NCBI GenBank assembly: GCA_913055915.1
Contig: CAJXKL010000009.1
Span: 20,457 to 84,456 of the forward strand
DNA: 64,000 bases
Origin: an uncultured Candidatus Nemicrothrix sp.
GTDB taxonomy: Bacteria; Actinomycetota; Acidimicrobiia; Acidimicrobiales; MedAcidi-G1
Direction of reading: 5' to 3'
Each line of letters starts with the position of its first letter. Positions within the stretch are counted from its first letter, which is position 1. Under the pieces are notes generated by a model. That model did no database searches, was not told where the DNA came from, and was given only the letters and a program-made list of their open reading frames with translations. Shown here piece after piece: positions 1-7,211 of the stretch. Position numbers and translations under genes: made by a program.

Positions 1-169
1 TGCCGGTGTTGTTGTTCACGACCGTGAGGCCGCTGGCGCCGTGGTCAATGAGGGCGTGGATCAACTCGATGGGGCTGCCGGCCTCACCAAAGCCGCCGAT
101 CATGACCGTGGCACCCTCGACCACACCACCCACCGCTGCTTCGGGATCAGCGACCCTCTTGTCGATCAC
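1..169 (-). CDS. 3-oxoacid/3-oxoadipate CoA-transferase subunit A, N-terminal part
   Basis: Only the first 56 codons are inside the window; the gene runs off the left edge. The reading starts at a GTG at 169, nine bases after the kamA-like stop, and that stop (179-181) is in the same frame, so no earlier start exists. The translation contains the glycine-rich motif VMIGGFGEAGSP and then LTVVNNNTG, the N-terminal signature of subunit A of family I CoA-transferases (PcaI, ScoA, AtoD). These move CoA between succinyl-CoA and a 3-oxoacid; subunit B should follow further left. The opening residues resemble PcaI more than AtoD, which is an inference from memory of the family. Close coupling to the gene upstream suggests one transcript. 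Confidence 0.85.
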   Translation of the reverse strand, partial: MIDKRVADPEAAVGGVVEGATVMIGGFGEAGSPIELIHALIDHGASGLTVVNNNTG

Positions 170-178
170 ACCAGTCGC

Positions 179-1618
179 CTACGCGGGTACTGCCACTGTC
201 TCTTGGGGTCTGAGTGCCTTCACCCGGGCGTAGTCGAAGAGGCCGGCCTCGTCGAAGAGGACCCGGTCCTCGTAGTCGTCGAACCAGATCGCCTCGGGGT
301 TGCGGCCGACTATGCATACCTTGCCCCTATCGGCTGCGGCTGCGGCATTGCGGAGGATCTTGAAGATCACGACCCCGTTCTCGGACCCGGCCAGGCCGGG
401 GACTGGCTCGTTGGTGACGGCAGCGACCTCGGTCTTGCCCTTGTAGTGGGTGATGGACAGGCGGGCGTGGGTCTCGACACCGGAGAGGCCCTTCTGGGAG
501 TCGTTGAGGGTCTGCCAAGCGGTCTCGATCGGCACGTTGAAGGCCTTGTGGGCGATGATGTCGCGCCCGCAGAAGAAGTAGTGGTTCTCGATCCCCACCC
601 TCTTGAGGGTCCGTTGCATGATGCGCAGGGCCTCGGAATCGTCGTTCACACCCTTGATGATCGGCGACTGGTTCTCAACGCTGATCCAGCCACGTGACAC
701 GACGGCCCCAACGGCCCGCTTTGTGCTCGGGTTCCACTCATAGAAGCCGCTGGCATCCTTGACGTAGGAACCGCTGTCGTCTCTTGCCAGGAACTCGTCC
801 GGGTGGTTGAAGTGGGTCATCAGCCGGAATCCCACATCCGGGTAGGTCCCGTGGAACAGGTCCAGCATCGACATGAAGGCGTCGTCGAAGCGGTCGGGAT
901 GGAATGCCAGTTCCTTGGTGCCGAGGCGGATGGACTCCACGCCGGCTTCTGCCAGTGCTGTCAGCCAGCCGGCCAGCTTGTTGTTGGGCAGAACCATCGG
1001 GTCGCCGCCCGAGAGGAGGATTTCGCGCAACTTCTCGCGCCCGCTGTCTGGATGCACGCCCCCGTTTGCAGCGACGGCTTCGTTGTGTGAACGCACGTAG
1101 TCGGTGACCTCACCGATGTGGGCCAGACCCTTCTTGTCGACCGTGCCGTCCTGGCGCTTGACCTCCTTTCGGCCTATCAGTTCCTCGCGATAGCAGAACC
1201 GGCAGTGCGCCGAGCACGTGGAGATGACGTACATGAGGCCCATCTCGTACTTGTGGAGCAGGCCCTCGACCGGGCTGTAGTCCATCTGGAATCCCGGGTC
1301 CTCGGCTCCCTCCAGGTTGAGGGTCTCATCGGTTGAGGCCTTCACCAGTTTCTGGAGTGCCGGGCTGTTACGGGCCATCTCGAAGTAGTGGCGGGTCATC
1401 TTGACCGGCATGCGGACCTCGACGTCGCGCTCTGTGTCCCGCACCTGGACCAATGCCTCAAGTTCGCTGGACGAGTAGAAGCCGCGGGTGTCCTCGGGGG
1501 CGGTCCCGTTGATGAACGGATCAAGGCCGTTCAGGATCTGCCGGTCGTACTTCGGGTTCTCCACGTGGTCGAGAACGAGGCGCTCACGGTCCGAGGGCTG
1601 GTACTTGTCTCTGGCCAT
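179..1618 (-). CDS. KamA-like (lysine 2,3-aminomutase family) radical SAM protein
   Basis: A 479-aa radical SAM protein of the lysine 2,3-aminomutase family. The iron-sulfur motif CxxxCxxC is at C135, C139 and C142 (CSAHCRFC), followed by YREELIGRKEV, as in KamA proteins. Family members shift an amino group from C2 to C3 (L-lysine to beta-lysine) using an Fe4S4 cluster, SAM and PLP. Unusually, I do not see the PGGGGK motif that carries the PLP lysine in clostridial KamA; the corresponding region reads THYKGKTEV, so substrate and even PLP use are open. It is also longer than the about 416-aa clostridial enzyme. The ATG at 1618 is preceded by a GGAGG site. A CoA-transferase follows 9 bp downstream; BadH/BadI-like genes lie upstream in the same direction. 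Confidence 0.85.
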   Translation of the reverse strand: MARDKYQPSDRERLVLDHVENPKYDRQILNGLDPFINGTAPEDTRGFYSSSELEALVQVRDTERDVEVRMPVKMTRHYFEMARNSPALQKLVKASTDETLNLEGAEDPGFQMDYSPVEGLLHKYEMGLMYVISTCSAHCRFCYREELIGRKEVKRQDGTVDKKGLAHIGEVTDYVRSHNEAVAANGGVHPDSGREKLREILLSGGDPMVLPNNKLAGWLTALAEAGVESIRLGTKELAFHPDRFDDAFMSMLDLFHGTYPDVGFRLMTHFNHPDEFLARDDSGSYVKDASGFYEWNPSTKRAVGAVVSRGWISVENQSPIIKGVNDDSEALRIMQRTLKRVGIENHYFFCGRDIIAHKAFNVPIETAWQTLNDSQKGLSGVETHARLSITHYKGKTEVAAVTNEPVPGLAGSENGVVIFKILRNAAAAADRGKVCIVGRNPEAIWFDDYEDRVLFDEAGLFDYARVKALRPQETVAVPA

Positions 1619-1624
1619 GGGTAC

Positions 1625-1712
1625 TGCCCTCCATCACTCCGAGAGCCAGGAGCGGGGACCTCCCCGACCGGCCCGACGAGCCTACTTGCGGCGTTTCTTC
1701 CCACACGACCTC
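1625..1712 (-). promoter_or_regulatory. Leader/promoter region of the kamA-like gene, duplicated at 3680-3775
   Basis: The gap between the BadH-like gene and the KamA-like gene holds a segment found again at about 3680-3775, next to a dead copy of the kamA start. The best conserved core on the minus strand is CGCAAGTAGGCTCGTCGGG followed, after one variable base, by CGGTCGG; it lies about 45-75 nt upstream of the ATG. The present copy also has a small GGGG-AGGT-CCCC hairpin that is disrupted in the other copy. A promoter or 5' leader role is inference from position and conservation. Confidence 0.4.
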
Positions 1713-1798
1713 GCCCACCGGTCAGGCGGGCTTCGACAGGGTGTCCATGGTCGGACCAGCGTCGTGGAGCGTAAGGGCGGGGCTCTCACAGGCCCGGT

Positions 1799-2554
1799 TC
1801 AGGCCATCGTGAGCCCACCGCTGACCGAAAGGGTCTGGCCCGTGATGAAGCCGGCGTCGGCAGATGCAAGAAAGGCCACTGCCGGGGCGATGTCGTCGGG
1901 AGTGGCCAACCGCCCCATGGGGATGGCCTTGGTCAGCGCACTCACGAATCTGTCCCCGTCGTCGAGTTCGCCGGCCATGCCGTGGATGAGGGGAGTGTCG
2001 GTCGGGCCGGGGCAGACGACGTTGACCGTGACCTCGCTCTTCGCCACCTCTCGGGCAAGGCTCTTTGAGAATGCCACGACGGCTCCCTTGGCGCCTGCGT
2101 AGACGGTCTCGAGTGACGACCCGACCCGGGCGGCGTCGGATGCCACGTTCACGATCCGACCCCACCTGCGCTCAAGCATGCTGGGTACAACGCAACTGGA
2201 CGTGTTCAGGACGCCCCGGTAGTTGACGTCGATGACCCTGTCCCAGAAATCTGGTGTCGTATCCACGAAGGGGATGAACCGGTCCCACCCTGCCACGTTG
2301 ACGAGAACGTCGACCGGGCCCCGCTCTGAGGCGACAAGGTCGACGCCACCACGGACCGCATCAAGGTCGGCAACGTCCATGGCGAAACCCATGTGCCCTG
2401 ATCCCGACAGGGAGCCGGCCACCTCCATGGCCGATTCCGCATTCAGGTCGGCAACAGCCACCTTCAGGCCCATACTGGCGAGCCGAAGGCAGACGGCGGC
2501 ACCTATTGCGCCGGCTCCACCGGTTACCAGGGCGACCCCGCCGTCGGGGGTCAT
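1799..2554 (-). CDS. badH: BadH-like short-chain dehydrogenase (2-hydroxycyclohexanecarboxyl-CoA dehydrogenase type)
   Basis: A 251-aa classical SDR. It has the TGGAGAIG cofactor loop near the N-terminus, a VNVAGW segment in place of the usual NNAG, and the catalytic Tyr-x-x-x-Lys in VYAGAKG. Stretches such as SDAARVGSS, VNVVCPGPTDT and the C-terminal SVSGGLTM match what I remember of Rhodopseudomonas BadH, which oxidises 2-hydroxycyclohexane-1-carboxyl-CoA to the 2-keto compound with NAD. The ATG at 2554 overlaps the stop of the BadI-like gene in an ATGA junction, so the two are translationally coupled. The pairing with a BadI-type hydrolase supports the specific call over a generic FabG-like one; the substrate is still inferred. 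Confidence 0.75.
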   Translation of the reverse strand: MTPDGGVALVTGGAGAIGAAVCLRLASMGLKVAVADLNAESAMEVAGSLSGSGHMGFAMDVADLDAVRGGVDLVASERGPVDVLVNVAGWDRFIPFVDTTPDFWDRVIDVNYRGVLNTSSCVVPSMLERRWGRIVNVASDAARVGSSLETVYAGAKGAVVAFSKSLAREVAKSEVTVNVVCPGPTDTPLIHGMAGELDDGDRFVSALTKAIPMGRLATPDDIAPAVAFLASADAGFITGQTLSVSGGLTMA

Positions 2555-3357
2555 CGCCACGGCGAGAAGTCGGGGTCACGCTTCTCGTTGAAGGCAGCCA
2601 CACCCTCAGCCGCCTCCGGGGATGTGACGAACTGGTCGAGGTGGGCCCATGCCATGGAGCTCAACCCGATGATTGAGGCGCTGTCGGCGTTGAAACTCTG
2701 TTTGAGCACGCGGAGTGAGGTCGGGCTGAGGGCCAACGCTTCATCGGCCCAGGATCGGACAGCGGACCTGAGTTCACCGGGTTCGACCACCTCGTTGACG
2801 AGCCCCCAGTCCATGGCCTTTTCCGCGTCGTACTGCCGGCAGAACATCCATACCTCCCTTGCCCGCTTCTCGCCGATGAGGCGTGCCAGGTAGGCGGTTC
2901 CGAAGCCGGCGTCGAACGAACCGACCCGCGGTCCACTCTGGCCGAACACGGCATTGCTCGATGCAATGGTGATGTCACAGAGCACGTGGAGGACGTGGCC
3001 ACCGCCGATGGCGTACCCGTTTACGGCAGCGATTACCGGCTTGGGAATGTCGCGGATGAGACGGTGGAGTTGCTCGACCTCGAACAGGCCGGTCTCCGAC
3101 GGTCCGTAGTCACCTGTTTCGGCCCGCTGCTTCTGGTCGCCACCTGCGCAGAATGCCCTGTCCCCAGCCCCGGTGAGTGACACGACACCCACCTCGGAAT
3201 CCACCCACGCTGCCTTGAAGGCGGCGATGAGCTCATCAATGGTGCGGGCTCGAAAGGAGTTGAACCTGTCCGGCCGGTCAATGACGATCCATGCGAGGCC
3301 GTCATCAACCTCGTATCTGACGTCTGTGAACTCGCTGACCTCCAAGGGACCCTCCAT
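2551..3357 (-). CDS. badI: BadI-like ring-cleaving hydrolase of the crotonase family
   Basis: A 268-aa crotonase-fold protein. The pattern DRAFCAGGDQ near residue 70, then NGYAIGGGH (oxyanion hole) and FGQSGPRVGSFDAGFG, is shared by BadI (2-ketocyclohexanecarboxyl-CoA hydrolase) and MenB-type naphthoate synthases rather than by ordinary enoyl-CoA hydratases. BadI opens the ring of 2-ketocyclohexane-1-carboxyl-CoA to pimelyl-CoA. The 4-bp overlap with the BadH-like gene supports the BadI reading; menaquinone genes are absent nearby. The ATG at 3357 has no strong ribosome binding site. AliA, AliB or benzoyl-CoA reductase genes are not in the window, so the feeding pathway is unknown. Confidence 0.72.
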   Translation of the reverse strand: MEGPLEVSEFTDVRYEVDDGLAWIVIDRPDRFNSFRARTIDELIAAFKAAWVDSEVGVVSLTGAGDRAFCAGGDQKQRAETGDYGPSETGLFEVEQLHRLIRDIPKPVIAAVNGYAIGGGHVLHVLCDITIASSNAVFGQSGPRVGSFDAGFGTAYLARLIGEKRAREVWMFCRQYDAEKAMDWGLVNEVVEPGELRSAVRSWADEALALSPTSLRVLKQSFNADSASIIGLSSMAWAHLDQFVTSPEAAEGVAAFNEKRDPDFSPWR

Positions 3358-3594
3358 ACGTCGCCACCCACGGGTGCCAACAAGACACCGGGTGTTCTAC
3401 TTACCGCAGCACCCACCGTGCCACAGGCTGCTACTGGCCGCCTCATCAGAACAAGGCCGGCTTCCATGGAGACGGCCTGTCACCCTCCCCCAGAGTTCCA
3501 ACCCGACATACACTCTTCCAGTTATGGCCGTTGGGCGTGGGCAGAGGTATTTCCGACAAAGTGGCGGATGGCTGGCTCGTGCCAGCACCACCTA
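3358..3594. other. Non-coding stretch with no recognised feature
   Basis: Between the BadI-like start and the kamA relic I see no credible gene, RNA or clear terminator. If the relic at 3595-3679 was once a full gene read leftwards, its body would have lain here and has been lost. Confidence 0.4.
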
Positions 3595-3679
3595 CTGCCA
3601 TTGCCGGGCAGTTGTATGTAAGGGCATAGTCGAGAAGGGGGCGCTGACGATCCGAGGGCTGATACTCGTCTCAGGCCGT
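3595..3679 (-). pseudogene. Relic of a second kamA-like gene, 5' end only
   Basis: Read leftwards from 3679 this segment aligns codon for codon with the first 17 or so codons of the KamA-like gene at 1618, at roughly 80% nucleotide identity by eye. The ATG has become ACG and codon 3 (AGA in the intact gene) has become TGA, so it cannot be translated as such. Residues equivalent to DKYQPSDRER are still readable as DEYQPSDRQR. Homology fades after about codon 20. This is a dead duplicate or what remains after deletion of one paralogue. Confidence 0.75.
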
Positions 3680-3775
3680 TAGTTCTGCACTCCACCACCC
3701 TGTGATCCACGAGCGGGGACATCTCCGACCGACCCGACGAGCCTACTTGCGACAGATCCTCCCACACGTGGCCAG
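3680..3775 (-). repeat. Second copy of the kamA leader segment
   Basis: About 90 bp upstream of the relic start matches the region upstream of the intact kamA-like gene at about 80% identity, with a 26-nt core at one mismatch (minus strand, starting CGCAAGTAGGCTCGTCGGG). The match ends about 25 bp before the start of the divergent MFS gene, so the segment may now form part of that gene's upstream region. Confidence 0.7.
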
Positions 3776-3801
3776 TCCGACCGATTGGTTAGCCTGCCGC
3801 G

Positions 3802-5067
3802 GTGAGAACTGCTCGTAGCAACCGGCCGGCAAGGCGGTCAGCCGCCGGTTTCTATGGCTGGCAGATGGTTGGACTTGCCAGCCTCGTGGGAGTTCTCACC
3901 GGTCCTGGGCAGTCGATCGGGGTCTCTGTCTTTCGCCAACACCTCTCTGACGGACTCCACATCTCTGACTCGGCCATTGCCACCGCATATCTGGTGGGCA
4001 CCCTGTTGTCCTCCACCTTTCAGCCGAGGATCGGCCGCTGGGTCGACGAGGTCGGTGTGCGGCGGGCATCAACTGTGTTCGGTGCCGTCTTCGCCCTGAC
4101 GCTTGCCCACATGTCGCTGGTTCGTGGTGCCGTCTGGCTCACAGTCGGATTCTTTGGCATTCGGCTGCTCGGACAGGGCGCCCTTAGCATGACGTCAACC
4201 GTTTCGGTCATGCACTGGTTCGAACGACGTCGCGGATTTGCCCTGGGTCTGAAGATGACGCTCACGATGGGGGGCATCTCCGTCGTACCGGTTCTTCTGG
4301 CTCTCGCAATCGACGCCTGGGGTTGGCGCCTGGCATGGTTGGCGGCAGCGGCCGTGGTCGCCCTCACCGCAGTACCCGTTAGCTGGTTCGGCTACGTGAA
4401 CCGACCCGCCGACCTGGGCCAGCAACCCGACGGTGGGCTTCGGCCTGACGATGACCAACCCGGGCCCACGCTCCCGTTGATCACAAGGTCAATGGCACTC
4501 CAGTTTCCAGCTTTCTGGATCCTCTCAGCGGTTACCGCCACCAACGCCCTCTTTGGCACCGGCCTCTTGTTCCACCAGACCAACCTGCTCGGTGAGGTCG
4601 GCTATTCGAATACGCAGGCTGCAGCAATGTTCCTTCCACAGGCGGCTGGTGCCGTGGCCGGTGGCCTCACATTCGGATGGCTGGCTGACCGAAAGGTCCG
4701 ACGGAGCCTCCCGGCGGCCGTGGCGCTGTTGCTGGCAACCACGATGCTTCTGGGGGGTACAGCGACGACCTTCTCCACCATCTTGCTCTACTCGGTGATT
4801 CTGGGTGTGACAATGGGGAGTGGAGTCGCCGTGCAGAGTTCCCTGCTGCCAGCACTCTTCGGCATTGGCCACATCGGCTCCATTTCCGGCACCCTCGGCC
4901 TGGTTGGCGTGCTTGCCTCGGCGATGGGCGCACTGACCTTTTCGATCGGAAGCACCGTGTTTGGCAGTTACCGGAGCGCCAGCCTGTGGCTCAGCGTGCT
5001 TCCGCTGCTGATCGCCCTGCTGGCAACCGTGTCCAGGCGACATTTCACTACGGATGATCGCTCCTGA
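3802..5067 (+). CDS. Major facilitator superfamily transporter
   Basis: A 421-aa protein with about 12 hydrophobic helices in two halves. The conserved MFS loop between helices 2 and 3 reads GRWVDEVGVRR, and a second such loop, GWLADRKVRRS, opens the C-terminal half. The general look, with a GPGQSIGVSVF segment in helix 1, is that of the monocarboxylate/oxalate-formate type MFS subgroup; the substrate cannot be read from sequence. The likely start is a GTG at 3802. It stands alone on the plus strand, divergent from the catabolic block. It ends about 35 bp before the duplicated tRNA-Gly 3' segment, so it is the first gene outside the island on the left. Confidence 0.8.
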   Translation: MRTARSNRPARRSAAGFYGWQMVGLASLVGVLTGPGQSIGVSVFRQHLSDGLHISDSAIATAYLVGTLLSSTFQPRIGRWVDEVGVRRASTVFGAVFALTLAHMSLVRGAVWLTVGFFGIRLLGQGALSMTSTVSVMHWFERRRGFALGLKMTLTMGGISVVPVLLALAIDAWGWRLAWLAAAAVVALTAVPVSWFGYVNRPADLGQQPDGGLRPDDDQPGPTLPLITRSMALQFPAFWILSAVTATNALFGTGLLFHQTNLLGEVGYSNTQAAAMFLPQAAGAVAGGLTFGWLADRKVRRSLPAAVALLLATTMLLGGTATTFSTILLYSVILGVTMGSGVAVQSSLLPALFGIGHIGSISGTLGLVGVLASAMGALTFSIGSTVFGSYRSASLWLSVLPLLIALLATVSRRHFTTDDRS

Positions 5068-5101
5068 GGAACCCGCACCATCAGAAGTCTGGAATTGAGG
5101 G

Positions 5102-5187
5102 GAAAACACCAGAACCCCCTGCTGAGCAGGGGGTTCATGTGGAGCGGACGACGAGATTCGAACCCGCGACCCTCGCCTTGGCAAGGC
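5102..5187 (-). repeat. Left copy of an 86-bp direct repeat (candidate attR)
   Basis: This segment matches 14065-14150 with only a few mismatches. It contains a terminator hairpin plus the 3' half of a tRNA-Gly, in the same orientation as the intact tRNA-Gly at 14106-14178. A tRNA 3' end repeated at both ends of a block of accessory genes is the normal product of tyrosine-integrase insertion into a tRNA gene. Confidence 0.75.
5113..5135 (-). terminator. Duplicated tRNA-Gly terminator hairpin
   Basis: The arms CCCCCTGC and GCAGGGGG are separated by two bases and flanked by AA and TT, giving a strong hairpin. It is the copy of the hairpin that follows the intact tRNA-Gly. It may also terminate the convergent MFS gene that ends at 5067. 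Confidence 0.75.
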
Positions 5188-5190
5188 ATG
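5143..5190 (-). pseudogene. tRNA-Gly(GCC) 3'-half fragment
   Basis: Acceptor 3' strand, T arm, variable loop and anticodon arm of a tRNA-Gly are present, with the loop TTGCCAA at 5178-5184, but the D arm and 5' acceptor strand are missing. The anticodon stem differs from the intact gene by a paired change (A-T to G-C at the third pair), so the stem still folds. It is not a functional tRNA; it most likely marks an integration junction. Confidence 0.8.
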
Positions 5191-5201
5191 TCAACCTATT
5201 T

Positions 5202-5313
5202 CGCTGACCTGTGCAAACACACGGAAACCGCCTCTGGCCTGCTGTTCCAGTTGATCACTGGTTCGCGCTGGTTCGCGTTGTTTCGCGACGTCTCGCGGCC
5301 TGTACGCGGCCTG
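5202..5313 (+). repeat. 112-bp direct repeat, copy 1, with 10-bp tandem units (candidate integrase arm region)
   Basis: It is about 95% identical to 10129-10240 and of exactly the same length. Inside are four successive 10-mers ending in TCGCG: CTGGTTCGCG twice, TTGTTTCGCG, then ACGTCTCGCG, each one helical turn apart. It begins 17 nt after the anticodon loop of the tRNA-Gly fragment. Evenly phased short repeats beside an attachment core are typical of integrase arm-binding sites; the function is inferred. The remaining bases up to 5382 show nothing I recognise. Confidence 0.6.
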
Positions 5314-5382
5314 CCAGAACGGCCTAGTCCTCGAAGATCGATGGAAGAGACCGCAGGAGCTCTAAGCGGGTGGCTGGCTGGT

Positions 5383-5712
5383 TCAGGTCCCCGGAGGGCT
5401 GTAGGTCATGGCTCCACTGACCGTTGCGGTAGCGGCATCGATCTCCTCCGGGGTCAACAGGACGGTCATGCTTCCTGCGACCATTCCCGATGCCGAGACA
5501 GCGAGGCTCACTGCGGCGGCATCGGCATTCGAGGGAAAGTCGGCGATTATCACGGCGTCGCTCTCACCAAAGGCGAAGTAGAAAGACTCAAGGGTTCCAC
5601 CCACTGACTCCATCGCAGCGTTTGCGGCGGCCACTCGAGCCGATCCCCCTTCGGACAGGAGGCCCTGGACCCCCTCGGTGGTGTAGCTAGCGTTGAACAT
5701 GTACTTGGGCAT
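5383..5712 (-). CDS. GYD-domain protein
   Basis: A 109-aa protein starting MPKYMFNASYTTEG, the typical opening of the GYD family (small ferredoxin-like alpha+beta proteins of unknown role that form dimeric barrels). The middle holds the family-like FYFAFGESDAVIIADFP segment. Two adjacent ATGs occur (5715 and 5712); the site AAGGAG fits the second slightly better. It follows another probable barrel-fold gene by 28 bp in the same direction, so the two are probably co-transcribed. No catalytic residues can be assigned. Confidence 0.75.
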   Translation of the reverse strand: MPKYMFNASYTTEGVQGLLSEGGSARVAAANAAMESVGGTLESFYFAFGESDAVIIADFPSNADAAAVSLAVSASGMVAGSMTVLLTPEEIDAATATVSGAMTYSPPGT

Positions 5713-5740
5713 CATGGTCTCCTTGGTTGTCTGCTCTTGT

Positions 5741-6049
5741 TCAGGAAAAGAGGTCTTGAGTGATGTGCTGGGACACCATCCTTGCCGGTGGGTCGGACAC
5801 GAACTCCCCGCCAAGAGCCCGCCAGTCGTCGTCGCTGGGCAGAGCCTCCAGAAAGGCACCGAGTGCCACTGCATCCGGGAAGGAACACACGTAGGTCATG
5901 GTGTGACCCGGTCCAGCCACATTGTTGAGCAACAGAACCTTCTCTGCCCCCAGGCGCTGGTGGATCTGGGTGGACCGGCGGCAGACCTTGATGAAGTCTC
6001 CCTCCCGCCCCTGGGCAACCTCCCATGTGGTCTGTGTCAAATGCTTCAT
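5741..6049 (-). CDS. Small hypothetical protein, probable dimeric alpha/beta-barrel fold
   Basis: A 102-aa protein with a good GAGGA ribosome binding site six bases before the ATG. The alternation of a strand, a long helix (residues about 14-35), then strands around VLLLNNVAG and TMTYVCSFP resembles NIPSNAP or antibiotic-monooxygenase-like proteins, the same fold class as the GYD protein downstream. I cannot name the family. The two genes form a short unit. The 298 bp upstream, before the PhzF gene, hold no gene I can support. Confidence 0.55.
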   Translation of the reverse strand: MKHLTQTTWEVAQGREGDFIKVCRRSTQIHQRLGAEKVLLLNNVAGPGHTMTYVCSFPDAVALGAFLEALPSDDDWRALGGEFVSDPPARMVSQHITQDLFS

Positions 6050-6347
6050 GTTGTCCTCATTCTGTTGTACCGCTCGGTGGGACAGTAGCGAGGGCGGGGA
6101 AGCACCTCAAGAGAACCTGAGGCTTGTAGGCCTCACCCCTTGACAAGGGCCTGAGGGGGGCGGTTGTGCACTGTTTCGTTGTGCAGGCCGCCTACTCGCC
6201 AACAACGTCAATCCACTAAAGCGAAAACCTCAATAGCACAGTCACCGAGGTCACCGTCAGCCATACAGGGCTGATTCAGTGGGTAGTTAGGGAGATGAAG
6301 GTGTCCTAGTCTGAGACCACAGCACCACCATGCGAGGATGACCCTTC

Positions 6348-7142
6348 GTGTCCCAGACCTTCCATCAGGTCGATGCCTTCACCAATGAGCCGTTTCGGGG
6401 GAATCCGGCAGCCGTGTTCGTACTCGACGAACCGGCGGACCCGGTCTGGATGCAGTCAGTGGCTCTGGAAATGAATCTGTCGGAAACGGCCTTTTGCCAC
6501 TCGTCGCCCCGGACCAGCGAGGAATGGGACCTTCGCTGGTTTACGCCGACGGCCGAAATGGACCTATGCGGCCACGCCACACTGGCCACTGCGCACGTGC
6601 TGGTCGAAGAGCACGGCGCGGGCGGCGAGATCGAATTCCAAACCAAGTCCGGCCGGTTGACAGCGATATCCGTGGATGGGGGAATACGTCTCGACTTTCC
6701 AGTGGACGTCGTCAACATCCTCCCGGTGTCCGAGAAGATGACCGATGCCCTTGGCCTACCAATAGTCGACGCCGGAATAGGCCTCACCGACCTCGTTCTG
6801 GAGGTCGGCACGGCAGCCGACGTCCGCGGCTGTGCCCCTGACCTACAACTGCTGGCCCGCCTAGCGGACCGTGGGGTGGTGGTCACCGCCCAGTGTGATG
6901 ACCGGGACGACATCGACATCGTTTCACGGGTGTTCGCCCCGAACGTCGGGATCCCCGAAGACCCGGTGACTGGGTCGGCCCACACCACGCTGGCCGCCTG
7001 GTGGGCGCCCCGCCTCGGTCCGGTGCTGCGTGCCGAACAGGCGTCATCGCGTGGGGGTGAACTGGACGTCAGCCTGGTCGGCGAACGCGTACACCTCACC
7101 GGCTGTGCCGTGACGGTGGCCCGTGGGATGCTTCTGATATGA
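6348..7142 (+). CDS. PhzF-family isomerase-like protein
   Basis: A 264-aa protein with the PhzF pattern in order: VDAFTNEPFRGNPAAV at the N-terminus, the catalytic-region glutamate in LSETAF, CGHATLA near residue 77, and DPVTGSAH near residue 205. The fold is that of diaminopimelate epimerase. Members include the phenazine enzyme PhzF, but most are isomerases of unknown substrate; no phenazine genes are here. The start is a GTG at 6348. It stands alone on the plus strand of the island. Confidence 0.85.
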   Translation: MSQTFHQVDAFTNEPFRGNPAAVFVLDEPADPVWMQSVALEMNLSETAFCHSSPRTSEEWDLRWFTPTAEMDLCGHATLATAHVLVEEHGAGGEIEFQTKSGRLTAISVDGGIRLDFPVDVVNILPVSEKMTDALGLPIVDAGIGLTDLVLEVGTAADVRGCAPDLQLLARLADRGVVVTAQCDDRDDIDIVSRVFAPNVGIPEDPVTGSAHTTLAAWWAPRLGPVLRAEQASSRGGELDVSLVGERVHLTGCAVTVARGMLLI

Positions 7143-7211
7143 GGGAACGGACCTGAAATTGCGATGATCCTCCCGCTTCGGCGGGCCCGGCACCCACGTC
7201 GCGGTCCCCAC

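Noticed and set aside
3358..3594. A riboswitch-like leader before the BadI-like gene
   Set aside because: Some GC-rich inverted pieces exist (ACACCCGGTGT and others) but no known aptamer core could be recognised.
5143..5190. A second functional tRNA-Gly
   Set aside because: The D arm and 5' acceptor strand are absent, so no cloverleaf can form.
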